Shown: positions 19,175 to 26,939 of the stretch, in pieces | How positions within the stretch are numbered: position 1 is the first letter of the stretch | How the letters are laid out: every line of letters begins with the position of its first letter | Assembly: GCF_900155555.1 (NCBI RefSeq) | Contig: NZ_FUHN01000004.1 | Coordinates: forward strand, 1-64,000 | DNA from: Mobilibacterium timonense | GTDB lineage: Bacteria; Bacillota; Clostridia; Peptostreptococcales; Anaerovoracaceae | Direction: 5' to 3' | DNA length: 64,000 nucleotides | Made by a program: the position numbers and the translations under genes | Notes under the pieces: model-generated | Told to the model about the DNA's origin: nothing | What the model saw: only the letters and a program-made list of their open reading frames with translations | Databases searched by the model: none

Positions 19175-20476
19175 TTATTCTTCGTCTTCGTCGTCTTCCT
19201 GCTCCTCGCTGAACCTGTGGAGCCTGCTGGAACGCCCGCGGCCACCAATGCTCGGCATCTGAATGGAGTCGTTGGCGTAAAAGTCTGTATCGACGTTATA
19301 ATCGTCGTCGCTCTTCTTTTCGTCTGATGCTTCAGCGGGATCCCTGCCGTCACCTTTTTCGGCGTCCTCTTCCTCGATCTCCTCCATTACCTCGGTCTCG
19401 AACTCAGGAGCGGTCTCTCCGAAGGCCTCGTCTATCTCACTGGCCGTCTCTGCAGCCTGGGAAAAGTATTCGTTCTCCAGCGTGGTGTCCGCGTACTCGC
19501 CCGGCATTTCGTCGGGAGCAGCTTTTTTCTCGATCTCCTTAGGCGCCCCATCCGGCTTTCCTGAAGATGACCCCTGTGTATCCAGAGCCGCCTGGATGTC
19601 AGACACCGCCGCAGTAGCAAGCGTATCTTCGGCCGCACTCACCGACAGATCCTTTACCTCCTTTTCCAGGTCTTCCAGATCCTCCTCAATGTCACCAGCG
19701 GCCTCCGCAGCCACGACCTGCGCACCGTCGAGATCTCTTTTTCTGGCCCTGGACCTGCACACTATGAACAGTATCAGCGAGAAGATGAAGATGCACACGC
19801 TGATGACCTGAGCCTGTCTGAACGGACCTATGTAGAGGCTGTCCGTGCGAAGCGCCTCCACGAAGAACCTCTCAAAAGAATAGAGCATTCCGTAAAGTGA
19901 GAAGATCTCTCCCTTGAAGGACCCGCGTCTGTCAACGATCAGAAGGAAAATGAACAGCAGCAGGCACCAGATCGATTCATAGAGGAAAGTCGGGTGTACC
20001 TTCTGACCAGAGACCACGATCGCCCACGGAAGGTTTGTCGGTGTGCCGTAAGCCTCGCTGTTGAAAAAGTTGCCCCATCTGCCTATGGACTGTGCAAGGG
20101 CCACCGCCGGTGCGAACAGGTCCAGGAGGGCAAGGAAATCCACCTTCCTGATCCTGGTCATGATGAATACACCCAGGATACCGAAGATGAGTCCGCCGTG
20201 GATGGCGAGCCCACCGGCTCTGATGTTGAAGATCTCCGGGAGATCGTTTTTGTACATATTCCAGCTGAACAGGACGTAATACGCTCTGGCACCGACTATC
20301 CCGAACGGGAGAAGCCATATCGCAGCGTCAAGCACGTTCTCAGGATCGATCTGATGCTTCGGCGCCCGTACGTAACTGATGATGATGGCGAGAACGACTC
20401 CCGTTGAGATCAGGATCCCATACCATCGGATGTCGAGACCTGCAATAGAAAAAGCTACAGGATCTGGTGCTGTCAT
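19175..20476 (-). CDS. lgt: Prolipoprotein diacylglyceryl transferase with long acidic tail
   Basis: A 433-residue Lgt, which attaches diacylglycerol to the lipobox Cys of lipoproteins in the membrane. The enzyme part (about 1-245) has the family signature GRWGNFFNSEAYG and several membrane segments (WYGILISTGVVLAIIISYV, GGLAIHGGLIFGILGVFIM, VISVCIFIFSLILFIV). The start at 20476 is chosen because GGGAGG lies 9 bases upstream. Residues from about 250 on form a ~185-residue cytoplasmic tail dominated by Glu, Asp and Ala, ending RFSEEQEDDEDEE. Standard Lgt proteins stop at 260-300 residues. The tail looks disordered and has no known domain. Confidence 0.92.
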   Translation of the reverse strand: MTAPDPVAFSIAGLDIRWYGILISTGVVLAIIISYVRAPKHQIDPENVLDAAIWLLPFGIVGARAYYVLFSWNMYKNDLPEIFNIRAGGLAIHGGLIFGILGVFIMTRIRKVDFLALLDLFAPAVALAQSIGRWGNFFNSEAYGTPTNLPWAIVVSGQKVHPTFLYESIWCLLLFIFLLIVDRRGSFKGEIFSLYGMLYSFERFFVEALRTDSLYIGPFRQAQVISVCIFIFSLILFIVCRSRARKRDLDGAQVVAAEAAGDIEEDLEDLEKEVKDLSVSAAEDTLATAAVSDIQAALDTQGSSSGKPDGAPKEIEKKAAPDEMPGEYADTTLENEYFSQAAETASEIDEAFGETAPEFETEVMEEIEEEDAEKGDGRDPAEASDEKKSDDDYNVDTDFYANDSIQMPSIGGRGRSSRLHRFSEEQEDDEDEE

Positions 20477-20665
20477 ATTGAAATTCCTCCCGGATGTGTT
20501 AGTATATTCAGGTAACATAAAAAATCGTGGAGCTCTGCCCACGACGTATAGTATAACACATAAGATGCCTTCAGGCCATGGGCCTGTTATCCGGCGCCAT
20601 TCAAGTATTTCAAGGATGAGACGTCGTTTATGTTACGCGTCGGTAAAATAGAGAAAAAATAAGTG

Positions 20666-20694
20666 TTGACAAGCTAGCCGTGGGTTGGTAGAAT
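20666..20694 (+). promoter_or_regulatory. tRNA operon promoter
   Basis: TTGACA (20666-20671), 17-base spacer, TAGAAT (20689-20694). The predicted start is about 28 bases before the first tRNA. Confidence 0.85.
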
Positions 20695-20728
20695 AGTCCT
20701 CGCAGTCCTGATGACGGCAAAAACACGT

Positions 20729-20805
20729 GGCGGCTTAGCTTAGCTGGCTAGAGCGTTCGGTTCATACCCGAAAGGTCGGTGGTTCAAGTCCACCAGCCGC
20801 TACCA
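20729..20805 (+). tRNA. tRNA-Met (CAT), elongator type
   Basis: Cloverleaf with acceptor GGCGGCT/AGCCGCT (G-U at the tip), anticodon loop TTCATAC giving CAT, T arm GGTGG-TTCAAGT-CCACC and an encoded CCA. The anticodon stem TTCGG/CCGAA lacks the three G-C pairs of initiator tRNA, so it is read as elongator Met; a tRNA-Ile2 with modified C34 cannot be excluded. Confidence 0.92.
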
Positions 20806-20809
20806 ATAT

Positions 20810-20885
20810 GGGCGCTTAGCTCAGCTGGGAGAGCATCTGCCTTACAAGCAGAGGGTCATAGGTTCGAGCCCTATAGCGCCCACCA
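20810..20885 (+). tRNA. tRNA-Val (TAC)
   Basis: Acceptor GGGCGCT/AGCGCCC, anticodon loop CTTACAA with TAC, T loop GTTCGAG, encoded CCA. Second gene of the cluster. Confidence 0.96.
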
Positions 20886-20891
20886 TTTTAT

Positions 20892-20968
20892 GGCCGGGTA
20901 GTTCAGTTGGTTAGAATGCCAGCCTGTCACGCTGGAGGTCGACGGTTCGAGCCCGTTCCCGGTCGCCA
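20892..20968 (+). tRNA. tRNA-Asp (GTC)
   Basis: Acceptor GGCCGGG/CCCGGTC, anticodon loop CTGTCAC with GTC, T arm ending in GTTCGAG context, encoded CCA. Confidence 0.96.
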
Positions 20969-20973
20969 ATTGC

Positions 20974-21050
20974 GGTGGGTATCGTCAAGCGGTTAAGACC
21001 CAGGGTTGTGGTTCCTGTATGCGTGGGTTCGAATCCCACTACCCACCCCA
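20974..21050 (+). tRNA. tRNA-His (GTG)
   Basis: Acceptor GTGGGTA/TACCCAC with an extra 5' G (G-1) opposite discriminator C, the hallmark of tRNA-His. Anticodon loop TTGTGGT gives GTG. CCA is encoded. Confidence 0.95.
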
Positions 21051-21084
21051 ATTAATTAAAGGGGTACAAATAAATATATGATGA

Positions 21085-21159
21085 TGGGGTATAGCCAAGT
21101 GGTAAGGCAACGGATTCTGATTCCGTCATGCGCAGGTTCGAATCCTGCTACCCTAGCCA
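21085..21159 (+). tRNA. tRNA-Gln (CTG)
   Basis: Acceptor TGGGGTA/TACCCTA, anticodon stem ACGGA/TCCGT with loop TTCTGAT, anticodon CTG. CCA is encoded. CTG is the less common Gln anticodon, so a TTG-anticodon partner is expected elsewhere. Confidence 0.92.
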
Positions 21160-21161
21160 AT

Positions 21162-21235
<74 letters not shown>

Positions 21236-21246
21236 TGATGAAAAGC

Positions 21247-21286
21247 AGCCGAATTTCTTGAGTCTCAAGGAGTTCGGTTCTTTTTT
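21247..21286 (+). terminator. tRNA operon terminator
   Basis: A hairpin with AGCCGAA/TTCGGTT outer arms and CTTGA/TCAAG inner arms is followed by a T-run (TTCTTTTTT). It ends the six-tRNA transcript 12 bases after tRNA-Cys. Confidence 0.88.
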
Positions 21287-21539
21287 ATTGGTAGCGTTAA
21301 GATGCAAGTGCGTGGTAGACTAAAAAACAGCGGTTATTCGAATTCAATTACCTATAAGTGTAGTAGATATATACCTTAAAAGTGAGCATTGGATAGAACA
21401 GTAGATCAATACACCATTGGAGCGTGGCATCTGTAAAGTGAAGCTTTTAAATTCATATAAAGATTAATATTTAACTTCATCTATTTATTGTTTTGTCCTC
21501 ATCATGATGTTATATGTAATCATGTATTTTTATATTTTG

Positions 21540-21568
21540 TTGCAATTTACCCTTGCCTTGGCTATAAT
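21540..21568 (+). promoter_or_regulatory. Promoter of the candidate small RNA
   Basis: TTGCAA (21540-21545), 17-base spacer, perfect TATAAT (21563-21568). No reading frame of any quality follows it; a two-hairpin RNA does. The rest of the gap (21287-21539) is A+T-rich with nothing recognisable. Confidence 0.75.
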
Positions 21569-21574
21569 ACTCAT

Positions 21575-21668
21575 AGAGATTATCTCCCTGATAATCTCTA
21601 TAATCTCTAGTCCCAATACCCTTTTTACGAAAAGAAGCTGCTCCCCTGCGGTTTCTTTTCTTTTTTGG
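21575..21668 (+). ncRNA. Candidate ~94-nt small RNA with two C-rich loops
   Basis: Directly after a good promoter there is a perfect 12-base-pair hairpin (ATAGAGATTATC, loop TCCCT, GATAATCTCTAT; 21573-21601) and then a short single-stranded stretch. A 13-base-pair hairpin with two G-U pairs follows (GAAAAGAAGCTGC, loop TCCCCT, GCGGTTTCTTTTC; 21629-21660), with six T directly after it, a textbook terminator. Both loops are C-rich and complementary to the core GGGGA/AGGGA of ribosome binding sites. No match to a known RNA family is recognised. It converges on the hypothetical gene at 21690-22079. The first arm begins at or just before the predicted start point, so the exact 5' end is uncertain by a few bases. 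Confidence 0.6.
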
Positions 21669-21689
21669 TATTTTTTCAAGAGGGCGAAA

Positions 21690-22079
21690 TCAATCGTCGA
21701 GATCCAGGTAATACTGCATCCTGTAATTACCGCGGGTCTCTCCTGCGTAGTTGTACATGTACTTCACACCGTTGACCGAGATGTTCTCGGTGTGTATGCC
21801 CATATTCCCGCAGTACTCCTCAAAGGAGATATCGTGGGTCATGTCGAATTTTTCCTTCTCTACAGAAATGTCGATAAGATGCATATCTGCCTCATGCCAT
21901 CTGCAGACCTCTATCTCCGTTCCGTCTTCTGCGGTAAGGATGACCACCTGGTCCTCCACGAAATCATCCTCCGGATACGCCTTCGGATAACCATCGAGGA
22001 CCCTGCTGCCGACGCATTTTTCAAGCATATCGTCGAACAGGGAGTCCACTTTTTTGTATATTCTCAGCTCCTTGCTCAT
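21690..22079 (-). CDS. Hypothetical protein
   Basis: A 129-residue protein that is not recognised. It is acidic, has no signal peptide or membrane segment, and ends MQYYLDLDD. The middle (EDQVVILTAEDGTEIEVCRW) looks like a small beta-rich fold. It follows the 22086-23012 gene by six bases on the same strand, so the two are likely co-transcribed. Confidence 0.6.
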   Translation of the reverse strand: MSKELRIYKKVDSLFDDMLEKCVGSRVLDGYPKAYPEDDFVEDQVVILTAEDGTEIEVCRWHEADMHLIDISVEKEKFDMTHDISFEEYCGNMGIHTENISVNGVKYMYNYAGETRGNYRMQYYLDLDD

Positions 22080-22085
22080 CTCTCC

Positions 22086-23012
22086 CTACTCTCCTAACTC
22101 TTCAAGGCGTTTCCTTTCCCTCTCTTCTGTTTCCGGGGAATACCAATATTCCGCAGTTCTGGATGATATATCGGCGTTGATGCCAAGGTCCGACTCGCTC
22201 AGCGTCCTGAGATTCCGCGTCAGAGCCTTCCTCTCCAGCGTGACCTCGTATTCGTCTCCGAGGATGGCCGATATCTCCTGCTGCGTGAGATGGTGAGAAT
22301 CGCTGGTCCGCTCCTGGAGTATCTTGAAAATGAAGGCGGGAGCCATGCTCTTCGAACCGTTGCGGCCATCCCGGCGGTAGAATTCGTCGATTTCTTCTTC
22401 CGACATGCTGTCGTAGTCTATCCGCCTGTTCAATATGAAATACTGTCGCTCCGGATGGTCGAACATCTCGCGGTCCTCCTGCGGATGTCTTATTTCACGA
22501 GAGCGCCTCGTATTCAGCCAGCTCCCGAAATATTTGTCTCCTAAATCACCCACTATGCTATTGACAATATTCAGGCCTTCACTCAAATATATCCAATCGG
22601 GGTCTTTAAACTTTTTTAGTTCAGAGATGAGCCATTTTCCTAATGAATCTACTAATTTGATAAAGTGCTTCAAATCCCACAGGTCGAAGCCGCCTTTTCT
22701 ACCTTGCTTAAGTCCTTTATCTATCCCTCTGGCGGCAGCCCTGACAACATCCGGAGCGTTTACCGCATCTCCCTCATCAAAGAGATGTTTTATCCACGGC
22801 AGCGGCAGCTTGCCATCAGGAGATACAAAGTGTCTGCTGTGGAGATAGTTCGCGCTTTCCAGCATGTCTTCTACATGCTTCAAGAACGAATCGAGGCATG
22901 CCTGAAAATCTCCAGGGCCATTTATCATCCTGGCCAGCCTGTGCAGGTTGGACACCGACCTTCTCAAAGCGATTCTGGCATCGGCTTCTGATTTATATTT
23001 CGGCCTTCTCAT
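22086..23012 (-). CDS. Hypothetical protein with C-terminal winged-helix-like region
   Basis: A 308-residue unrecognised protein. The first 200 residues are mostly helical and charged (RRPKYKSEADARIALRRSV at the start, FDLWDLKHFIKLVDSLGKWL in the middle). Residues about 225-275 (APAFIFKILQERTSDSHHLT, then QQEISAILGDEYEVTLERKA and LTRNLRTL) closely resemble the N-terminal helix-turn-helix of WYL-type and similar transcription factors. It may therefore bind DNA. It stands between a hypothetical gene and a HAD hydrolase, all on the minus strand with short spacing. Confidence 0.6.
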   Translation of the reverse strand: MRRPKYKSEADARIALRRSVSNLHRLARMINGPGDFQACLDSFLKHVEDMLESANYLHSRHFVSPDGKLPLPWIKHLFDEGDAVNAPDVVRAAARGIDKGLKQGRKGGFDLWDLKHFIKLVDSLGKWLISELKKFKDPDWIYLSEGLNIVNSIVGDLGDKYFGSWLNTRRSREIRHPQEDREMFDHPERQYFILNRRIDYDSMSEEEIDEFYRRDGRNGSKSMAPAFIFKILQERTSDSHHLTQQEISAILGDEYEVTLERKALTRNLRTLSESDLGINADISSRTAEYWYSPETEERERKRLEELGE

Positions 23013-23030
23013 TTCAGTCCTCCTGTTCTC

Positions 23031-23534
23031 CTATCCTTCTATCTCAGCTAGTCTTTTCAGCGTTTCCTCCGGCGAAACGTACAGTATGCCCGTGCCGCCA
23101 CACGCCTCCCATTCTCTGATATTCTTTTCCAGGTCGTCGATGAGTACGCATCCCGGGCCGGTGACGAAGTTCTTCTTTTCCTCGCGGAGAACGATGTTCA
23201 CAGGGATGTCCTGCGAAAGCTTCCTGCGGACCCAGCTCGTCTTGTCCTCCCCTGCACCCTCGATGCCCCTGTGGGGTTTCGGCACTCCGGTGAGTATCTG
23301 GCACCTGCCGGGATACCTGCTGAATATCTCCCGGAACATCTCTTCTGCACCGGGCATGAATTCGAGCCGGTCGTAAAAGTGGTTGCAATCCCTGATGGCC
23401 TCCCACATCCTGTCATCTTCCGCTTTGCTCCCGGGGCACTGTTCGGGCGGAACGATACCGCAGAGCTCACTGACTCCCCTTTTGAAGTCCGCCAGAACAC
23501 TGTCCATATCGAAATATATTTTGCTTATCTCCAT
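23031..23534 (-). CDS. HAD-superfamily 5'-nucleotidase-like hydrolase
   Basis: A 167-residue HAD-fold protein. The nucleophile motif I is DMDSVLADF (residues 9-17; DxDxV as in 5'(3')-deoxyribonucleotidases), motif II is ILTGVPKPH (near 80-88) and motif IV is VLIDDLEKNIREWEACGGTG (near 129-148). Family members dephosphorylate nucleoside monophosphates. AAAGGAA precedes the ATG. It heads a three-gene minus-strand group with the two hypothetical genes downstream. Confidence 0.75.
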   Translation of the reverse strand: MEISKIYFDMDSVLADFKRGVSELCGIVPPEQCPGSKAEDDRMWEAIRDCNHFYDRLEFMPGAEEMFREIFSRYPGRCQILTGVPKPHRGIEGAGEDKTSWVRRKLSQDIPVNIVLREEKKNFVTGPGCVLIDDLEKNIREWEACGGTGILYVSPEETLKRLAEIEG

Positions 23535-23827
23535 ATTGCAGATTTCCTTTCTGTCTTAGCGACTATTGGAGAACGCGTTCACCACAATATACCATGGCGC
23601 TTTAAAACTCCTCAACTGAAAGCGGATCGAAAAGCTTGATTTAAGAAGTTGCCGCGATTTGTGACCCTGCTTCAACCGCGGCGAAAAAAGCTTTTCCCGG
23701 AGACGTTCAATATATAGCTGATCCGTGTCGAACCTTGGACCATTACACTCAACTGACAACCAGAAAGCAACCGACAACGTCTTACTCTGAACATCTGCAT
23801 GAGCATTTTTGTTATCGAATCGTCTCC

Positions 23828-23836
23828 GGGGGGGGG
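23828..23836 (+). repeat. G9 homopolymer before a strong ribosome site
   Basis: Nine G in a row, then ATTGGAGGAAATAAATTATGG: the GGAGG and ATG (23854) form a good start for a + strand frame of only 37 codons, which runs into the 3' end of the opposite gene. The surrounding gap (23535-23879) has the promoter region of the HAD gene at its left and otherwise nothing recognisable. The frame is probably the stub of a lost gene. Confidence 0.35.
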
Positions 23837-23879
23837 ATTGGAGGAAATAAATTATGGAATATTCATCTTACAGGCCGCT

Positions 23880-24440
23880 CTACAGGTCCACTTCGAACTC
23901 CACAGAGTTGTTCAGCTTGTCCAGAGCCATCTGGGCCTTTGACAGGAGTTCACGGGTATGGGAGTAATCGGCGGACGCCTTCTCGATGTCGAAGTTTGCG
24001 TACCGGTAATCCACTATGTTCGACCTTATGCTGCACTCTCTCTCCTTAGGAATCATCATCGCGAGGGTTTCCAGCCTGCTCAGCCGCCGGGAGAGCTGCG
24101 GGATGTATATCAGCATCTCGTCAATGGTCATTCCGAACTCTGGCACGACGGTATTCATGTTGAAGTCGAATATGGCGTGCTTCAGAGTCCTCACCTTACC
24201 CTCTATTTCCTCCAGCTCGGACTGGACCGCCTCGTAATCATACGCAGGCCTGACGGTCTCCGGGTCCTCGCCCATGACCGCGAGAAAGCTGCTCTCCTTT
24301 TTTTCCATATTCACTATTTTGGAATGCTCATCGTTGAGATTGCGGAGCATCTTGTTGGCCTTTGCCGAAGTCATCTTCATTTCAGGCACCGTTTCCTTTC
24401 CTGTTCTCATCTTGTTTACACCTGTATGATACTCATCCAT
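23880..24440 (-). CDS. Hypothetical coiled-coil protein
   Basis: A protein of up to 186 residues with strong helical, coiled-coil character (EAVQSELEEIEGKVRTLKHA and IPQLSRRLSRLETLAMM). It is not firmly assigned; it resembles small helical proteins of unknown function found beside phage and toxin-antitoxin genes. The start is uncertain: the ATG at 24440 has no clear ribosome site, while an ATG at 24410 and a GTG at 24389 have AGGTG and AAAGG upstream. The IS30 element has inserted about 57 bases upstream of the first ATG and may have removed the native promoter. Confidence 0.55.
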   Translation of the reverse strand: MDEYHTGVNKMRTGKETVPEMKMTSAKANKMLRNLNDEHSKIVNMEKKESSFLAVMGEDPETVRPAYDYEAVQSELEEIEGKVRTLKHAIFDFNMNTVVPEFGMTIDEMLIYIPQLSRRLSRLETLAMMIPKERECSIRSNIVDYRYANFDIEKASADYSHTRELLSKAQMALDKLNNSVEFEVDL

Positions 24441-24496
24441 ATGTACCAGATCCGGGACACAAAGGCCATTTTAGAGAGATTTTTTGAAATTTTCAC

Positions 24497-24509
24497 GGAA
24501 TTTTTCTTG
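24497..24509 (+). repeat. Left 13-base target duplication of the IS element
   Basis: GGAATTTTTCTTG at 24497-24509 is repeated exactly at 25726-25738 on the other side of the element. Confidence 0.8.
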
Positions 24510-25725
24510 GGTTAATTGTAATATGAAGTTGAACACTAAAACTAAATAAAAGAAGATCCACAGGACCTATCTTTGGTAGAATTAAGTCACCACACAAAAT
24601 CACCAAAGGAGATCACCATGGATCGTGACAATTCTACCACACCTGAAAGAGAAAGAGGACAGCATCTCGGATTCGAAGACAGATGCAGCATCAAGACCTG
24701 CAAGAAGTTGGGGATGTCTCTACGCAAAACTGCCGAAGTTGTAAACTGTTCTGCATCCACTGTACTCAATGAGTTGCGCCGCGGTACAGGAAAGCGCAAA
24801 GGCAATCGTGGGAGGTTCCCTGAGTATTCAGCTAAAAGGGGGCAGGCAAATTATGAAACTAACCGGACCCGCTGTCACAAGCCGCACAAACTAGAAGAAG
24901 AAAATCCTTTTATCGATTGGATGGTCAAGCAGGTGCGAGAAAAGCACTGGTCATTGGATTGCTGTGTAGGGTACGCCAGACGTAAGAAGCTGTTTCCAAG
25001 CGAGTATATCGTCTGCACAAAGACGCTATACCGTGAGCTGTGGGCCGGTAATCTGCCTCTCTCACCATTCGACTTGCCTGAAGTTCTCTCCCGCAAGTCG
25101 AAGAAGGCCCATACTCGCAAGAACAAGAAGGTCCTCGGCAAGAGCATAGATGATCGTCCAGAGGAAGCATCCATGCGCATCGTGTGCGGTCATTGGGAAA
25201 TAGACACAGTAGTGGGCAAACGAGCTGGCAAGGAATCAGTGGTTCTCACTCTGGTTGAAAAAGTCACTGATTTCTATCTGGCTATAAAGATTCCCGGCAA
25301 AGACTCTGACTCGGTAATGGCTGCAATGGAGACCCTTAGAGAAGAATATGGTGACACACATTTTTCAGAGATCTTCAAGACCATCACCGCAGATAACGGA
25401 CCTGAATTTGAAAGGCTCTCTGAACTAAAGGATTGGGGTGTAGGCGTCTACTTTGCTCATCCGTACTCATCCTGGGAAAGAGGTCAGAACGAGCGACACA
25501 ACCGTCTCTTTCGCAGATACATTCCGAAAGGAGTGTCCATCGACAAATATTCTGCAGATCAAATACTGAGTTTTGCCGATGAGATGAACGCTTTGCCGCG
25601 AAAACGTCTTGGATACTTTACACCAGAAGAGCTCTTCGACGAATTTCTCGATCAAGTGTATTCAGTTGTCAAAGTTCAAAGTGCTTAATTTTACGCTAGT
25701 GTTCAAGTTGGAATTGCAATTTATA
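24510..25725 (+). mobile_element. IS30-family insertion sequence, intact (1216 bp)
   Basis: The element is bounded by 13-base direct repeats and has imperfect terminal inverted repeats. The left end AATTGTAATATGAAGTTGAA and the right end (reverse complement AATTGCAATTCCAACTTGAA) share most positions, and both continue CACTA. One complete transposase gene lies between them. The clean duplications and the unbroken frame point to a recent insertion. The element separates the divergent genes at 24440 (minus) and 25843 (plus), so it sits in what was their shared promoter region. Confidence 0.85.
24618..25688 (+). CDS. IS30-family transposase
   Basis: A 356-residue DDE transposase. The N-terminal helix-turn-helix (LGFEDRCSIKTCKKLGMSLR, KTAEVVNCSASTVLNELRRG) binds the element ends. 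The catalytic core shows HWEIDTVVG (first Asp), TADNGPEF (second Asp) and SSWERGQNERHNRLFR (Glu), the IS30 arrangement, followed by the typical LSFADEMNALPRKRLGYFTP tail. The start at 24618 has AAAGGAG six bases upstream. The frame extends 15 codons further up but without a ribosome site. No frameshift or stop interrupts it, so it should be active. Confidence 0.93.
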   Translation: MDRDNSTTPERERGQHLGFEDRCSIKTCKKLGMSLRKTAEVVNCSASTVLNELRRGTGKRKGNRGRFPEYSAKRGQANYETNRTRCHKPHKLEEENPFIDWMVKQVREKHWSLDCCVGYARRKKLFPSEYIVCTKTLYRELWAGNLPLSPFDLPEVLSRKSKKAHTRKNKKVLGKSIDDRPEEASMRIVCGHWEIDTVVGKRAGKESVVLTLVEKVTDFYLAIKIPGKDSDSVMAAMETLREEYGDTHFSEIFKTITADNGPEFERLSELKDWGVGVYFAHPYSSWERGQNERHNRLFRRYIPKGVSIDKYSADQILSFADEMNALPRKRLGYFTPEELFDEFLDQVYSVVKVQSA

Positions 25726-25738
25726 GGAATTTTTCTTG
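25726..25738 (+). repeat. Right 13-base target duplication of the IS element
   Basis: Exact copy of the left flank (24497-24509). IS30 elements usually duplicate only 2-4 bases, so 13 is long for the family. Confidence 0.8.
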
Positions 25739-25842
25739 CGGAGTTTTTTCGTTTGTGCTTTTTTCCGGGTTACTGTATCATACCAATACAGATTCTGCTC
25801 ATATCCGCTTGCAGATACTCATGGATGTACAAGGAAAAAACA

Positions 25843-26937
25843 ATGAAGAAATTCACCAGAAAATATAAATACATCTCCCAGCCGGGAACCGTTTCCAGCC
25901 GCTGGTTCGGCGACCTGACGCCCTGCGTCTACGACATAGAGACCACGGGGCTTTCCAAGGAGACGAACAAGATCATACTTACCGCAATGCTGATTCCTTC
26001 AGATGACGGAGTGGAGATCACCCAGTTTCTGGCGGAAGACCCGTTCGAGGAATCCAGAGTACTCGAGGCCACGATCCAGCACCTCATGTCCATGGATGTG
26101 GACTATCTGATCACGTACAATGGCGCAAGCTTTGACATTCCATTCCCCCAGACGAGGCTGGACCGGACCCGCCTGCCCTGGTCGATCTCCTACTATGACC
26201 TGGATCTCTACAGGTTTCTCCGGAATTACTCCGTCCTGCCATCTGAAGTCGATTCGCTGTCTCAGAAAAGCGTGGAGTCATTCTTCGGCATCGGCGGGGA
26301 CCGTAAGGACGTCATCACAGGGCTTGAAAGCGTCCGCCTGTATCAGGACTACACGAGGGACGGCAGTCCGATCAAGGAAAAGATCATACTCACCCACAAC
26401 AGAGAGGACGTCCTGCAGCTGTACAGGCTCACGGAGATCATGATGGCGGAGGACTTTTATTCCGTCCTGAGAGATCCGCTGGACTTTGAAAAGGCTCTTG
26501 GAGAATTTGGTCTGCCGGCGGCCAGCGGTCTCCTCAGCGTAAAGCCACAGCCTAAAAAAAATGTGCTCCGCATCGTAGGGCGACAGCACGGCGGCAGGCT
26601 GATAAACAACGACGAAGAGGGGCTTTTCAGCGGTGTCAGGTTCCCTGTCAACACTCAGGACATCAAGGGGGAGTTCAGGAAAAAAACGGCGGATTTTACT
26701 GCGGAGATCCCGCTCATGAGCAAAGGGAGCTCTTCATTTGTGGATCTGTCTCTGCTGCAGGCCTCAGATGAAGACATGGAAATGTTCTCCGGTCTTTCCG
26801 GATACGTGAACGGATACCTCCTGCTGACCGAGAACGGGACAGAAAAAAACAGGGAGATAAACTCCCTGTCCGTATGGGCTTCCGAGAAGCTCCGCCGCGA
26901 CCTGTTCACAGTACAGGATAAGCAGGAGCTTCGTTGA
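25843..26937 (+). CDS. YprB-like ribonuclease H-fold exonuclease
   Basis: A 364-residue protein with a DEDD-type exonuclease domain in its first ~220 residues. The motifs are VYDIETTGL (Asp and Glu, motif I), YLITYNGASFDIPF (motif II), a YYDLDLYRF stretch and THNREDVLQLYRL (motif III). This is the YprB_RNaseH-like family, found in Firmicutes next to helicase YprA or alone; no helicase is nearby here. The start is ATG 25843 with AAGGAAA upstream. The longer frame runs back into the IS element and is an artefact. The C-terminal ~140 residues are unassigned. Confidence 0.8.
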   Translation: MKKFTRKYKYISQPGTVSSRWFGDLTPCVYDIETTGLSKETNKIILTAMLIPSDDGVEITQFLAEDPFEESRVLEATIQHLMSMDVDYLITYNGASFDIPFPQTRLDRTRLPWSISYYDLDLYRFLRNYSVLPSEVDSLSQKSVESFFGIGGDRKDVITGLESVRLYQDYTRDGSPIKEKIILTHNREDVLQLYRLTEIMMAEDFYSVLRDPLDFEKALGEFGLPAASGLLSVKPQPKKNVLRIVGRQHGGRLINNDEEGLFSGVRFPVNTQDIKGEFRKKTADFTAEIPLMSKGSSSFVDLSLLQASDEDMEMFSGLSGYVNGYLLLTENGTEKNREINSLSVWASEKLRRDLFTVQDKQELR

Positions 26938-26939
26938 CG

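Noticed and set aside
21504-22097. 197-codon + strand frame starting MMLYVIMYFYILLQFTLALA
   Set aside because: The hydrophobic first part covers the small RNA promoter and hairpins and the rest is antisense to the 21690-22079 gene. The A+T-rich start has no ribosome site.
25609-25842. N-terminal 78-residue extension of the YprB frame into the IS element
   Set aside because: It reads antisense-like sequence of the transposase end and the IS right terminus. The real ATG at 25843 has its own ribosome site and family-typical start.
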